This document shows, piece by piece, positions 1-6,507 of a DNA stretch of 8,198 nt. Source of the DNA: Rhizobiaceae bacterium UBA1291. GTDB taxonomy: Bacteria > Pseudomonadota > Alphaproteobacteria > Rhizobiales > Rhizobiaceae. Below the pieces are notes generated by a model that worked only from the letters and a program-made list of their open reading frames with translations, was not told where the DNA came from and did not search any database. Both the position numbers and the translations under genes were made by a program. The stretch spans positions 55,352 through 63,549 of the forward strand of contig DBUL01000224.1 in the NCBI GenBank assembly GCA_002307905.1. The letters run 5' to 3'. Every line of letters begins with the position of its first letter. The stretch's first letter is position 1.

Positions 1-1050
1 GGTTCGGTGGAATGCCTGTTGGACTTGTGGGTAGCGATGAGCGCGGTGATAGTCTTGCAGGTCAGGCCGCCGATCTCGACGGCGCGCGCCGAGACGGCCT
101 CGGCGCGCTCGCGGGGAATATCGCGATAGAGGCGCAGGACGCCGAGGCATGTCCTGAAGCCCTGTTGGGGATGTGGCCTGCTGGCGAGGATGGCGGTGAT
201 CAGCCCCTCGGTCTCGGGGCCGATCGACGCTGCACAGCGCCGGAAGCGATCCGGTGTCCATTCGGCGTATCGACGATGCGCGCTCGGCATGTGCTCGGGG
301 TCCGTTCCAAAGCGCGGCCCACCGTAGCGGCGCTGATGCACAGCGATGCGTTTGCCACGGTGGAAGATCTCGATCATCCGGGCAGTGGCGCGGATGTCGA
401 CCTGGCTCCGGATGAGACCGTGCGGGACGGAATAGGAGAAGCTCTTGAACTCGACATGATAGTCCGTCGAGACCAGCACCAAGCGCCATGCGTTTGACCG
501 TCTCAAAGAGATGGCACCGGCTGGCGCCGAGCCGGCGCATGACATGATCGTTGATGCGCGCGAGTATCTCGATGATCGCGGCATTCGCCTCGGCAAGCGA
601 GAGGAATGTCTGCTTGCGGAGACGGCCGATAATGCAGCTCTGGGCAAAGCGCGTGGCGTTCTCGACCTTGCCCTTATCCTTCGGGCGTCTCGGCCGGTCC
701 GGCAGGACGCCGACGCCATAGTGGGGCGCCATCATGCCGTAGCTGCGGTTGATCTCGGGGTCACGGATGCTGGCGCGGTTGACGCCGGACTTCAGGTTGT
801 CGGGCCCGATCAGCCGGCGCACGCCGCCGAAGAAGGAGGACATGCGAACCAATCCAGTCCGGCAGCGTCTGGGTTCAGGTCACTTCGGCAAACGTGTAGC
901 TCGACGCACCGAGCACGCCGACAAACAGTTCCGCCCCCCGGACCTCGCCGGTCTTGCGATCGACGATCGGCACCTTCTTGCCGGAATAGTCCACAAAAGC
1001 TTTGTCGCCGGCTGCGTGCTCCTCGCGCATCGTCGGCGACATGCCTGTAG
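1..1050 (-). pseudogene. istA: Broken IS21-family transposase (istA remnant, C-terminal two thirds)
   Basis: The minus strand reads as an IstA-type DDE transposase, but only by changing frame. The first segment begins near 1040 (MSPTMREEHAAGDKAFVDYSGKK) and carries the first catalytic Asp (codon 989-991). It hits a TGA at 875-877, where the family usually has Trp (EVT-stop-TQTLPDWIGSHV). The frame then shifts near 838-846. The next segment has the second Asp (PDNLKSG, codon 799-801) and the Glu (KGKVENATRF, codon 661-663). A second shift near 475-490 also removes the stretch that normally links FETV to the DYHVEF segment. The last frame runs to base 1 (VEFKSFSYSVPHGLIRSQVD, then RPHPQQGFRTCLGVLRLYRD) and is cut by the window edge. 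All three DDE residues survive, but the protein cannot be made. The N-terminal helix-turn-helix region is missing. istB, which normally follows istA, would lie beyond the left edge. The long plus-strand frames here are shadows. Confidence 0.9.
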
Positions 1051-1085
1051 CGCCAGTAGGAAGACGATCTTTGGCGGGGATCGAA
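1..1085 (-). mobile_element. Truncated, decayed IS21-family insertion sequence next to repC
   Basis: This is the extent of recognisable IS21-like sequence. The right boundary is approximate. Similarity to IstA is clear up to about 1045, and a possible YWRYR fragment in another frame (around 1045-1060) suggests the relic reaches a little further. I could not find a terminal inverted repeat or target duplication between there and the repC stop at 1163, so this end appears to have been lost. It lies about 80-110 bp downstream of repC and does not interrupt any plasmid gene seen here. The left end is outside the window. Confidence 0.75.
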
Positions 1086-1162
1086 CTAGGTCATGTGCAA
1101 ACTCAGTGCCGTTTCCAGATTGGGCGTTGCAAGGACAAGCCGCGGGGGGAAGATCCTTCGTA

Positions 1163-2374
1163 CTATCCGGTTTTCAGTTGCCCGCCTGCGTTCGCCTTCA
1201 AAAGTGCCATGATCATCGGGCCGAGTGAGAATTCCGACTGCTCGGTGCGTCTCGTGAGGTCGCGCAAATAGCCGCCGGCAGAATTGATCAGGTTTGCCCG
1301 TTCGAAGATGCAGGCCATTGCCACCGCCGCATTTTCGGGTCCCATGATTTCGCATGCCTCCTGATAGGCCGAGGGGCTGACGCCGAGCATCGAGCGGATC
1401 ACCACAGCAGCAGACATGAGATCGCGCCAGTTCCCGATGACACCGCCCGGCCCATAGTCAGAGATTTGCGGGCAGGCCCTCAACACAACGGAGAGGGGCA
1501 AGGCCTTCAACCGCTCACTCGGGTTTGCTGTCTTGCTCGGCTTTTCAGCCCGTGCTTCTTCAGAGCGAGGTTCAAGTACAATAGTGGATTCGGGATTTGA
1601 ATTTTGTATGTGACGCCCATTTTGGGCATCATTGGTGCTAATATTCCTTGCTTTTTTGTTTGTTTCCAATCGATTGAGGATGTCTTCCTTCAGCATTTCC
1701 ATGTTTTTGAGCGCTTCCGTCACATCTGCTAGCGTCGGCGTCCTTTTGAAGCCGCCCACCAGTCCGACATAAACATCCTCGACAGCCTGCCAATCACCAT
1801 CGACACCCTCCTCGATAGCTGCCGTTAGTAGCTTACGGGTGTCCCGTCGGCAAATCGTGAGCTTCTCCTTGGCTTTCCTGAATTCTGCACGCATCGCGAT
1901 GACTTGCTGGGCCAGCAGTGCGAGTTCCTCGGCACGGGCGAGCAAAGGAGAAAGATCGAAGCCAAACGCGCTTTCAACATCCCCCTCCGCTCCCTTGCGC
2001 GCAAAGCGTTTGCCGTTGGCGCTGTCCTTGCGGATGATCAGGCCGGCATCGACCAGCGCACCCAAATGGCGGCGTAAGGTCGATCCAGGCATGCTGTGCG
2101 CTCGCAGCGACAGCTGCATGTTCGACGGGAAAACCACCAACTGCGCATCCCCTCGCAGTTCTCTTTCGGGGAAGAAGCTCAACAACGCGTCGAGGACAGA
2201 GAGGCTACTCGACTGCAGCCCCAGCGGTTCCATCGCTGCAGACGCATCGCGGAAGACCTTCCACTTGTCGGCAGATTTGGCTGTTGGTATTTCGCAAACC
2301 GCCTGTTGCCGCCTGACAAGGGCAAGCGTCACCGGCCGCCGCCCAAAGGGCGTCGTCACATTTTCCGTATGCAT
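1163..2374 (-). CDS. repC: RepC replication initiator of a repABC plasmid
   Basis: RepC is the replication initiator of repABC replicons; it binds an origin that lies inside its own coding sequence and acts mainly in cis. The 403-residue product is of normal family length. Visible features: the N-terminal FGRRPVTLALV segment, a winged-helix DNA-binding part (about residues 35-125, with MPGSTLRRHLGALVDAGLIIRKDS), a charged helical stretch (145-185), a variable low-complexity linker (235-285), and the conserved C-terminal domain (285-395: ISDYGPGGVIGNWRDLM, AAVAMACIFERA, GGYLRDLTRR, FSLGPMIMALLKAN). The ATG is preceded by an AAGGTGA ribosome site (2381-2387) with a 6-bp gap. It is the last gene of the operon, 152 bp after repB, and that gap holds the antisense RNA and a leader hairpin that should limit its expression. 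The gene is intact although a broken insertion sequence follows closely. Confidence 0.97.
   Translation of the reverse strand: MHTENVTTPFGRRPVTLALVRRQQAVCEIPTAKSADKWKVFRDASAAMEPLGLQSSSLSVLDALLSFFPERELRGDAQLVVFPSNMQLSLRAHSMPGSTLRRHLGALVDAGLIIRKDSANGKRFARKGAEGDVESAFGFDLSPLLARAEELALLAQQVIAMRAEFRKAKEKLTICRRDTRKLLTAAIEEGVDGDWQAVEDVYVGLVGGFKRTPTLADVTEALKNMEMLKEDILNRLETNKKARNISTNDAQNGRHIQNSNPESTIVLEPRSEEARAEKPSKTANPSERLKALPLSVVLRACPQISDYGPGGVIGNWRDLMSAAVVIRSMLGVSPSAYQEACEIMGPENAAVAMACIFERANLINSAGGYLRDLTRRTEQSEFSLGPMIMALLKANAGGQLKTG
1581..1670. other. oriV: Probable origin of replication (oriV) inside repC
   Basis: By my count 33 of 90 bases here are G or C (37%), well below the surrounding coding sequence. 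In characterised repABC plasmids the origin lies in an AT-rich segment in the middle of repC, and this one falls in the variable linker of the protein (roughly residues 235-265). It includes a T-rich run (around 1651-1663) and a dyad GCCCA-TTT-TGGGC (1615-1627) that extends by two more pairs across one mismatch. Placement rests on family knowledge plus composition; exact limits are not visible. Confidence 0.6.
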
Positions 2375-2395
2375 CGTTCTTCACCTTCTAACAGG

Positions 2396-2423
2396 CAAAA
2401 GAAATTCGTTCGCCGAAACGGCG
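2396..2423 (-). promoter_or_regulatory. Leader hairpin ahead of repC (possible attenuator)
   Basis: In the repC messenger the sequence CGCCG-TTT-CGGCG (plus-strand 2411-2423) forms a perfect 5-bp GC hairpin. It is followed by AACGAATTTCTTTT, a T-rich run (to about 2397), and then by the repC ribosome site about ten bases later. This resembles a weak intrinsic terminator. In studied repABC plasmids, pairing of the antisense RNA with the leader favours a hairpin that stops transcription or hides the repC start. The position fits that role. Function is inferred. Confidence 0.55.
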
Positions 2424-2432
2424 CCTAGACTC

Positions 2433-2461
2433 TTGACGATGAATCCCGGAAATGCGATTCT
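2433..2461 (+). promoter_or_regulatory. Promoter of the antisense RNA
   Basis: TTGACG (2433-2438, five of six consensus bases) is followed after 17 bp by GATTCT (2456-2461, three of six). It reads opposite to repABC and would start transcription near 2467-2469, just before the hairpin of the antisense RNA. The -10 box overlaps one arm of a small dyad GAATC...GATTC (2441-2460). The -35 is convincing; the -10 is weak and is chosen mainly by spacing. Confidence 0.55.
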
Positions 2462-2466
2462 ACTGG

Positions 2467-2520
2467 TGCTTAGACAGATAGGGGCTTCCGAGACGGCGAC
2501 GTTTTGGGGGCTCTTTTCTT
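2467..2520 (+). ncRNA. Counter-transcribed RNA (ctRNA, incA/repE type) controlling repC
   Basis: repABC plasmids carry a small antisense RNA of about 50-60 nt in the repB-repC gap, transcribed against the operon, which lowers RepC synthesis and determines incompatibility. Here a plus-strand promoter (2433-2461), a short 5' part (2467-2480), a 15-pair hairpin (2481-2514) and a T-rich tail give an RNA of about 50-55 nt in exactly that position. It ends just before the repB stop codon (2527-2529). Its target would be the complementary repB-repC leader, roughly 95-150 bases upstream of the repC start. Ends are predicted, not mapped. Confidence 0.8.
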
Positions 2521-2523
2521 TTG
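2481..2523 (+). terminator. Intrinsic terminator of the antisense RNA
   Basis: Bases 2481-2495 pair without a break with 2500-2514 around a GCGA (GNRA-type) tetraloop, followed by TTTTCTTTT. Six of the 15 pairs are G:U. On the opposite strand those six become A:C mismatches, so the structure is strong in the antisense RNA and weak in the repABC messenger. That strand bias should stop the small RNA without stopping the operon. Confidence 0.8.
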
Positions 2524-2526
2524 CGG

Positions 2527-3492
2527 TTATGCTTCCTTTTTTCCGACGGACTTCGCACGGCGCTCTTCGAAAAGAGCAACCGCGTCATTGAGCAGGAAGG
2601 ACACGAACTCTCCTGCTTCCTTCCTGTCGATTGTAATCTCGATCTTTGACTTGCTCTGCTTGACGTGGCCCAGTCGCTGACCTGAAGTCGTCGAGAGAAC
2701 TTCAGGCAAACCACGAACAACGCTGCGTGGCTTGAAGGCGCTGAGGAGCGCCTTAAACCGATCGTGCGAGGTCATATTTTGCATCTCGTCCGATCGTGCC
2801 AACTCCACAGGATTCCTATTTTCGTCCTTATGGATCAAATCTGCGAGCTCTTGCCAGCTTCGCCGCCCAACGCCGGGGGCTGGTCCGATAGCATCGATCA
2901 GATCGGCGGGAATAGCTTCGACGACGGAAAGCATTCGCGACAACTCGGCCTTGTCGACAGACATCGCAGATGTGATCACTTCGCGGGGAAAACGTTCCTT
3001 CAGTCGCTGCGCGAACCGTGACTTTTCAATGTAGGAGAGGTCCTCGCGTTCGTTGTTTTCTTGCCCCTGGGCGATCACCAGTTCCTCGTCCGTCAAGGCA
3101 CGGATTACCGCCTTGACCTGCAAGCCGAGTTCCTGGATGGCGCGCAGACGGCGATGACCGAAGGCGATCTGATAATGTCCCGGTTTCTCAGGATGAGGAC
3201 GGACCAGGATTGGCACCTGCTGACCCTGCTCACGGATTGACGAAAGCAGACCATCGATATCGCCGGGCATGCGGTCACGAACGAACGACGGCTCGACGAG
3301 TGCTGTGTCCAGGTCGATGACAGCCTGACCCTCGGCAAGCCGCCGCTCGATATCGTCGGCGCGTGCCTGCCGGGCTTTTTCTTCGCGCATCGTGCTGGCG
3401 ACTTGCCCGACAAGCTTGTTGTCTGATGTCGCAGCTTTTACGGGCATGTCGGCATCGACCTGGATCAGGTTCAGGAGGTTCTTTCTGCTCAT
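2527..3492 (-). CDS. repB: RepB, ParB-like partition protein
   Basis: RepB is the DNA-binding partner of RepA in plasmid segregation: it binds centromere-like parS sites and links them to the RepA ATPase. From this start the product has 321 residues, normal for the family. It opens MSRKNLLNLI, has the ParB/sulfiredoxin-like domain (about 65-155, with the GHRR motif at 112-115 and ENNERED at 145-151), a helix-turn-helix region (about 172-195), and a C-terminal dimerisation part ending in a basic KKEA tail. I chose the ATG at 3490-3492 because MSRKNL is the typical RepB beginning. Its ATG overlaps the repA stop as ATGA, which implies translational coupling, and GGGGA lies upstream. A start 15 bases earlier (MGTSD) is possible but less likely. 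It is the middle gene of the operon. Confidence 0.97.
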   Translation of the reverse strand: MSRKNLLNLIQVDADMPVKAATSDNKLVGQVASTMREEKARQARADDIERRLAEGQAVIDLDTALVEPSFVRDRMPGDIDGLLSSIREQGQQVPILVRPHPEKPGHYQIAFGHRRLRAIQELGLQVKAVIRALTDEELVIAQGQENNEREDLSYIEKSRFAQRLKERFPREVITSAMSVDKAELSRMLSVVEAIPADLIDAIGPAPGVGRRSWQELADLIHKDENRNPVELARSDEMQNMTSHDRFKALLSAFKPRSVVRGLPEVLSTTSGQRLGHVKQSKSKIEITIDRKEAGEFVSFLLNDAVALFEERRAKSVGKKEA

Positions 3493-4703
3493 GTCGCTCG
3501 TCCCCAAGCTTTCTTGATCAGGGTTTCAATCTCGTCATTGACGCTGTTCATCGACTCAATGGCTCGGTCATAGGTGCTGCGTGTGAACTGGCCGCGTTCA
3601 ACTTCATAAAGTGTTTGATTCGTCAGCCCCGCATCTGACACGGCGGTCGACTTCAGCATCGGGAAATTCAGCACATGGGCGCCGAAAATAGACCGAAGAT
3701 AGCCGACCATCTGATTTTGAGGTCCGTCGGACGGCTCAAACCGGGTGATGAGGTAGCGCAGCCAAGCAAAATCAACATTGCCGCCGGCAGCGGCGACTTC
3801 TCGCAGCAAATCAGCAACCATCGCGAGGAATTGATTCATCGACATGACATCCAGCATTTGGGGATGGACCGTCACGAGAACCGATGTCGCCGCGGTTAGG
3901 GCGGACAGCGTGAGGTAGCCCAACTGAGGAGGGCAATCGATGATGACGATATCGTAGTCGTCACTCACATCATCGATCGCATCGCTGAGACGTTGAAAAA
4001 ACATAACATCGCCCGGTTGCCGCGTCATCAACGCGCGAGGGGTGTCATGTTCGAACTCCATCAGTTCGAGGTTCCCGGGAATAAGCTCCAGGCCCGGAAT
4101 GTAAGTTTTCCGGATAATGTCCTTTACCGGCCGACGGGTCTCGTCATACCGTATTGCACCGTACATCGTGTCATTCGGATGCACATCGAGTTCTGGCTGG
4201 TGTCCAAACAGGGCGGACATACTCGCCTGCGGATCGAGATCGATGGCGAGGACGCGATAACCCTTCAGCGCCAGGTATTGGGCGAGATGGACGGACGTGG
4301 TCGTTTTGCCCGAACCACCCTTGAAATTCATGACGGAAATGATCTGAAGGACTTCACCGTCGCGGCGGTGAGGCAAATATCTGCGGTCTGCTCTGCCAAC
4401 CTTGTCGAGATGTCGGCGAATCTTGTCGATATCATCGACAGAATAGGAGCGCCGACCACCGGGGGTCGTACTTACCTCTAGATCGTCAATGTCGTTAGAG
4501 ACCTGACGGAGATAAACCTCCTTCACGCCCACAAGCTTTGCAGCTTCCGAGGGCTGGAAGTGGCGTATTCCTTTTTGTGCCGTAGGCGGGAACGTGCTCA
4601 CATGATGGGCTTGCAACTGAACAGCAAGAGCCGATGAATGCCGGTCTATGAGACTTACGAGAGTCTCCCGTGATGGTGCCTGCGCTTCAGCTTTGGTTTT
4701 CAT
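3489..4703 (-). CDS. repA: RepA, ParA-like partition ATPase
   Basis: RepA drives plasmid partition by ATP-dependent binding to the nucleoid and to RepB, and in this family it also represses its own operon. The 404-residue product has an N-terminal helix-turn-helix segment (about 45-100, FQPSEAAKLVGVKEVYLRQ followed by GGRRSYSVDDID). Next come the deviant Walker A motif KGGSGKTT (128-135), the DLDPQ segment (155-159) and Walker B DIVIIDCPP (251-259). The C-terminal part (about 300-400, including FPMLKSTAVSDAGLTNQTLYE) is typical of plasmid RepA. Length and all ATPase motifs are intact. The ATG at 4701-4703 gives the usual family length, although no strong ribosome site is visible before it. 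It is the first gene of the operon and overlaps repB by ATGA. Its promoter should lie in the 416-bp gap upstream. Confidence 0.98.
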   Translation of the reverse strand: MKTKAEAQAPSRETLVSLIDRHSSALAVQLQAHHVSTFPPTAQKGIRHFQPSEAAKLVGVKEVYLRQVSNDIDDLEVSTTPGGRRSYSVDDIDKIRRHLDKVGRADRRYLPHRRDGEVLQIISVMNFKGGSGKTTTSVHLAQYLALKGYRVLAIDLDPQASMSALFGHQPELDVHPNDTMYGAIRYDETRRPVKDIIRKTYIPGLELIPGNLELMEFEHDTPRALMTRQPGDVMFFQRLSDAIDDVSDDYDIVIIDCPPQLGYLTLSALTAATSVLVTVHPQMLDVMSMNQFLAMVADLLREVAAAGGNVDFAWLRYLITRFEPSDGPQNQMVGYLRSIFGAHVLNFPMLKSTAVSDAGLTNQTLYEVERGQFTRSTYDRAIESMNSVNDEIETLIKKAWGRAT

Positions 4704-4760
4704 GTCTGGCCCAAAATTCAGTAACAGCGGTTCTATACGGCAAAACCCTTTTTTTACGCT

Positions 4761-4871
4761 GTTGCAATAAGCCTCGATTCTGAGGGCTGAGCAAGCTCTT
4801 TAAGGTTAACAGACGCTTAACGTGATATTCTCCGCTAGTGAGCGTGGACTAAAAACTCCCGATATTGCAAC
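4761..4871. repeat. Separated inverted repeat GTTGCAATA / TATTGCAAC
   Basis: A 9-bp sequence at 4761-4769 reappears inverted at 4863-4871, with 93 bp between and the GTTAA dyad about midway. The arrangement is compatible with paired protein-binding sites in the repA control region. Nine base pairs in an AT-rich gap could also arise by chance. Confidence 0.3.
4805..4821. promoter_or_regulatory. Dyad GTTAA-N7-TTAAC upstream of repA (possible RepA/RepB operator)
   Basis: Two 5-bp inverted arms, GTTAA and TTAAC, flank CAGACGC about 100 bp before the repA start. RepA and RepB of this plasmid class repress transcription from the repA promoter, so a dyad in this spot is a candidate binding site. 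It starts with GTT and ends with AAC like known parS sites but is 17 bp rather than 16 and lacks the central GC at the right place, so I do not call it parS. Confidence 0.3.
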
Positions 4872-5119
4872 GATCTAGCAGGTTTTTGTCAAAGGATCCT
4901 GTTCACGAGGATAGCGAGAAATATGAGTCGATAAGATTGAAGAGCGGCCCGGAATGAGGACGACTGTGGAGAATCAGGCGACTCAGGTGTGGGTTTTAGC
5001 TCCCGATTTCAATTGAAGCGTTGAGCGGAAAATTTTGCTTTCAGTTTTGAGTTTACGGTTTCAATCTCGAGTAGGGGAGGGAGCCCAGCCTGTTGCGATC
5101 GCTCTCTCGATGAATGCAT

Positions 5120-5764
5120 TTACCAGTGGGGATTCGGCCATTCTGCATTTTGCCAGACCGCGAATTCTGTCGGAGAGATCAGGTTCTTTTCTCCGTTCTT
5201 CAATCGCATAGGGTAGAAGCGGTCATACATAGGATCGAAGCTCGAAAGGAGCTGCGCAAAGCCGGCCTTCCTTTGCGCTTTCGTCCATGAGCAATAGATA
5301 CCCCCGCGGCTATTCATCATGTCGAATACTTCCGACTGTGCCGGATCAAGGCGCTGCCAGAGACCGATGATGTGTACCGCCTGTGCGCCGAAATCCTCGC
5401 GCAGCGCATCTTCGATGACAGCCTCTAATGCGTAGGTGATGGATTGCGTTTTGGCCGTATGGCTGAGGAAAGCGAGGGATTGCCTCAGCAGCCTTTGCTG
5501 AAGAAGAAGGACGGGCCAGAGGATCTGGACACCGTATCGAACGCCAACTTCTTCAAAATGCTTTGGCGGCTGAATAACCTCGCGCTGCCGTTCAAACGCT
5601 TTGCGCACATCGTAGGCCAAGCCAAGAAACGAGCCTTCCTTGTCGATGACAAGCGGCGAGAGCTCATTCACGTCATGTGCGACTTCGTGCAGCCAGGTCA
5701 GGGACGTGTAGTCCCCGACGAGCAGGATCCCGGCGTGATTTTTGAGCAAGCTGTAGGAGAGCAT
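5120..5764 (-). CDS. Conserved protein of unknown function (possibly DUF6904 family)
   Basis: The product has 214 residues with no signal peptide, no clear membrane segment and no catalytic motif that I recognise. From memory it resembles proteins labelled DUF6904 (start MLSYSLLKNHAGILLVGDYTSLTWLHEVAHDV), but I cannot confirm this. Visible features: a beta-rich start (1-20), a short VAHDVNELSP segment (28-37), FLGLAYDVRKAFERQREV (46-63), a largely helical middle (70-125: YGVQILWPVLLLQQRLL and ITYALEAVIEDAL), and an aromatic C-terminus ending EWPNPHW. AAAGGA lies about ten bases before the ATG, supporting this start. It begins 37 bp after the toxin gene stops, on the same strand, so it may be transcribed with the toxin-antitoxin pair. 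It ends 416 bp before repA. It looks intact and under coding constraint; its function is unknown. Confidence 0.75.
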   Translation of the reverse strand: MLSYSLLKNHAGILLVGDYTSLTWLHEVAHDVNELSPLVIDKEGSFLGLAYDVRKAFERQREVIQPPKHFEEVGVRYGVQILWPVLLLQQRLLRQSLAFLSHTAKTQSITYALEAVIEDALREDFGAQAVHIIGLWQRLDPAQSEVFDMMNSRGGIYCSWTKAQRKAGFAQLLSSFDPMYDRFYPMRLKNGEKNLISPTEFAVWQNAEWPNPHW

Positions 5765-5801
5765 TCAGACCAATCCTTTCCATCGACGAATAAGGGGCTG
5801 A

Positions 5802-6224
5802 TCAGCCCGCCCATGGGTCGATGATATCTATTCCGAAGCCTTCGAAATCCTTGGTGTTGCGCGTCGCAAGGGCCAACTGATGAGCAACGGCTGTGGCGGC
5901 AATCAGACCATCCATCGAGGCAAGCCCCCGACCACTTCGCTTGGCAAGTGCCATGAGATCGCCCCAGGCCAAGGCGACAGGCCCTTCCACCGGAATAATC
6001 CTGCTTTCGAAGCGTTGAGGCAAATCATGCGCGAGCCATTCGTCGAGGGCATCGCGCTTTCGCCCGCTATCCATCAACGCCACGCCGCGGCGAATTTCGG
6101 CAATCGACACGATGCTGATAAACGTGCGGTCCTCGTCCAGGCCGTGGAGCCACTTCAAAACGCCTTCATCGGGGCGAGGTTTCGTAACTTCTGACAGAAC
6201 GTTCGTATCGAGGAGGAGTCTCAT
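5802..6224 (-). CDS. vapC: VapC-type toxin, PIN-domain ribonuclease
   Basis: This is the toxin of a type II toxin-antitoxin pair. PIN-domain VapC and FitB proteins are metal-dependent RNases that cut specific RNAs, often tRNA or rRNA, and halt growth unless bound by the antitoxin. The 140-residue product is a complete PIN domain with the conserved acids visible: D6 in LLLDTNVLSE, E43 in SIAEIRRG, D105 in SMDGLIAATA and D126 in TRNTKDFEG. The ATG overlaps the antitoxin stop as ATGA, the usual coupling in these operons. A perfect 14-bp palindrome GGGCTGATCAGCCC covers the stop codon (5795-5808) but has no T-run after it, so I do not call it a terminator. The closest subgroup seems to be the FitB-like VapC proteins of Alphaproteobacteria. 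On a plasmid its likely effect is selection against cells that lose the plasmid. Confidence 0.93.
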   Translation of the reverse strand: MRLLLDTNVLSEVTKPRPDEGVLKWLHGLDEDRTFISIVSIAEIRRGVALMDSGRKRDALDEWLAHDLPQRFESRIIPVEGPVALAWGDLMALAKRSGRGLASMDGLIAATAVAHQLALATRNTKDFEGFGIDIIDPWAG

Positions 6225-6487
6225 AGTGACAAGTCACGCGGCTCGTCTTGTTGTCTCTCAATATCCAGATCGGCGCCGCGCAGAGGCGATGCCAACAGAA
6301 ATTCCGCGAGCGATCCCCTGCGCGCAGTCTTCTTCTGCCACTCTTCTGCAGAAACGACCACCACGCTCGGCTTTCCATTGCGGGTAATCGTCTGGGGTGC
6401 CAACTGCGCTCGCTCCATGACTTCCGAAAGCTTTGCCTTCGCGCCAGCGACCGTCCAACTCATATCATCGTGCGTTGATGCTTGCAT
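6221..6487 (-). CDS. Phd/YefM-type antitoxin paired with VapC
   Basis: This is the labile antitoxin and probable repressor of the pair. The 88-residue product has the Phd/YefM fold signature: WTVAGAKAKLSEVMERA (11-27), PQTITRNGKPSVVVVSAEEWQKK (31-53), then a C-terminal tail (55-88) that should wrap the toxin. I use the ATG at 6485-6487 because AGGTGA lies four bases before it. An upstream in-frame ATG at 6547 would add a 20-residue hydrophobic stretch that is atypical for the family and would lie across the promoter. It precedes vapC and overlaps it by ATGA. A promoter with direct TGACTA repeats lies upstream, suggesting autoregulation. The partnership of a Phd-type antitoxin with a PIN toxin, rather than an AbrB-type VapB, is known in this group. 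Confidence 0.9.
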   Translation of the reverse strand: MQASTHDDMSWTVAGAKAKLSEVMERAQLAPQTITRNGKPSVVVVSAEEWQKKTARRGSLAEFLLASPLRGADLDIERQQDEPRDLSL

Positions 6488-6507
6488 CGTCTCACCTATA
6501 ACCAAAA

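Larger units (their letters stand above)
4704..5119. other. Intergenic region upstream of repA
   Basis: This 416-bp gap has no convincing gene. It lies between the end of the unknown gene (5120) and repA, both on the minus strand, so it should contain the repA promoter and operator. I see AT-rich sequence, a T7 run (4749-4755), a dyad GTTAA-N7-TTAAC (4805-4821), a 9-bp inverted repeat GTTGCAATA/TATTGCAAC (4761-4769 and 4863-4871), and a stretch resembling the recombinase palindrome (4851-4879). I could not place a good -35/-10 pair for repA, and I found no match to the usual repABC parS pattern GTT-N4-GC-N4-AAC. No clear terminator for the gene ending at 5120 is visible. Confidence 0.6.

Noticed and set aside
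12..1271. Several plus-strand reading frames of 89-179 codons (12-497, 511-1050, 749-1228, 1002-1271)
   Set aside because: They lie opposite the istA remnant and the end of repC, have no family resemblance, and exist because of the GC-rich antisense of real coding sequence.
3363..4481. Plus-strand frames at 3363-3638, 3675-3899 and 3993-4481
   Set aside because: They are shadows opposite repA and repB, which are intact and clearly recognisable.
4805..4821. GTTAACAGACGCTTAAC as a parS site
   Set aside because: It is 17 bp with the central GC out of register, so it does not fit the 16-bp pattern; kept only as a possible operator.
4954..5016. A 20-codon frame on the plus strand in the repA upstream gap (ATGAGGACGACTG...)
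   Set aside because: Too short, no clear ribosome site and no recognisable features.
5795..5808. Perfect palindrome GGGCTGATCAGCCC at the end of vapC as a terminator
   Set aside because: No T-rich run follows on the minus strand, and the next gene starts 37 bp later with its own ribosome site.
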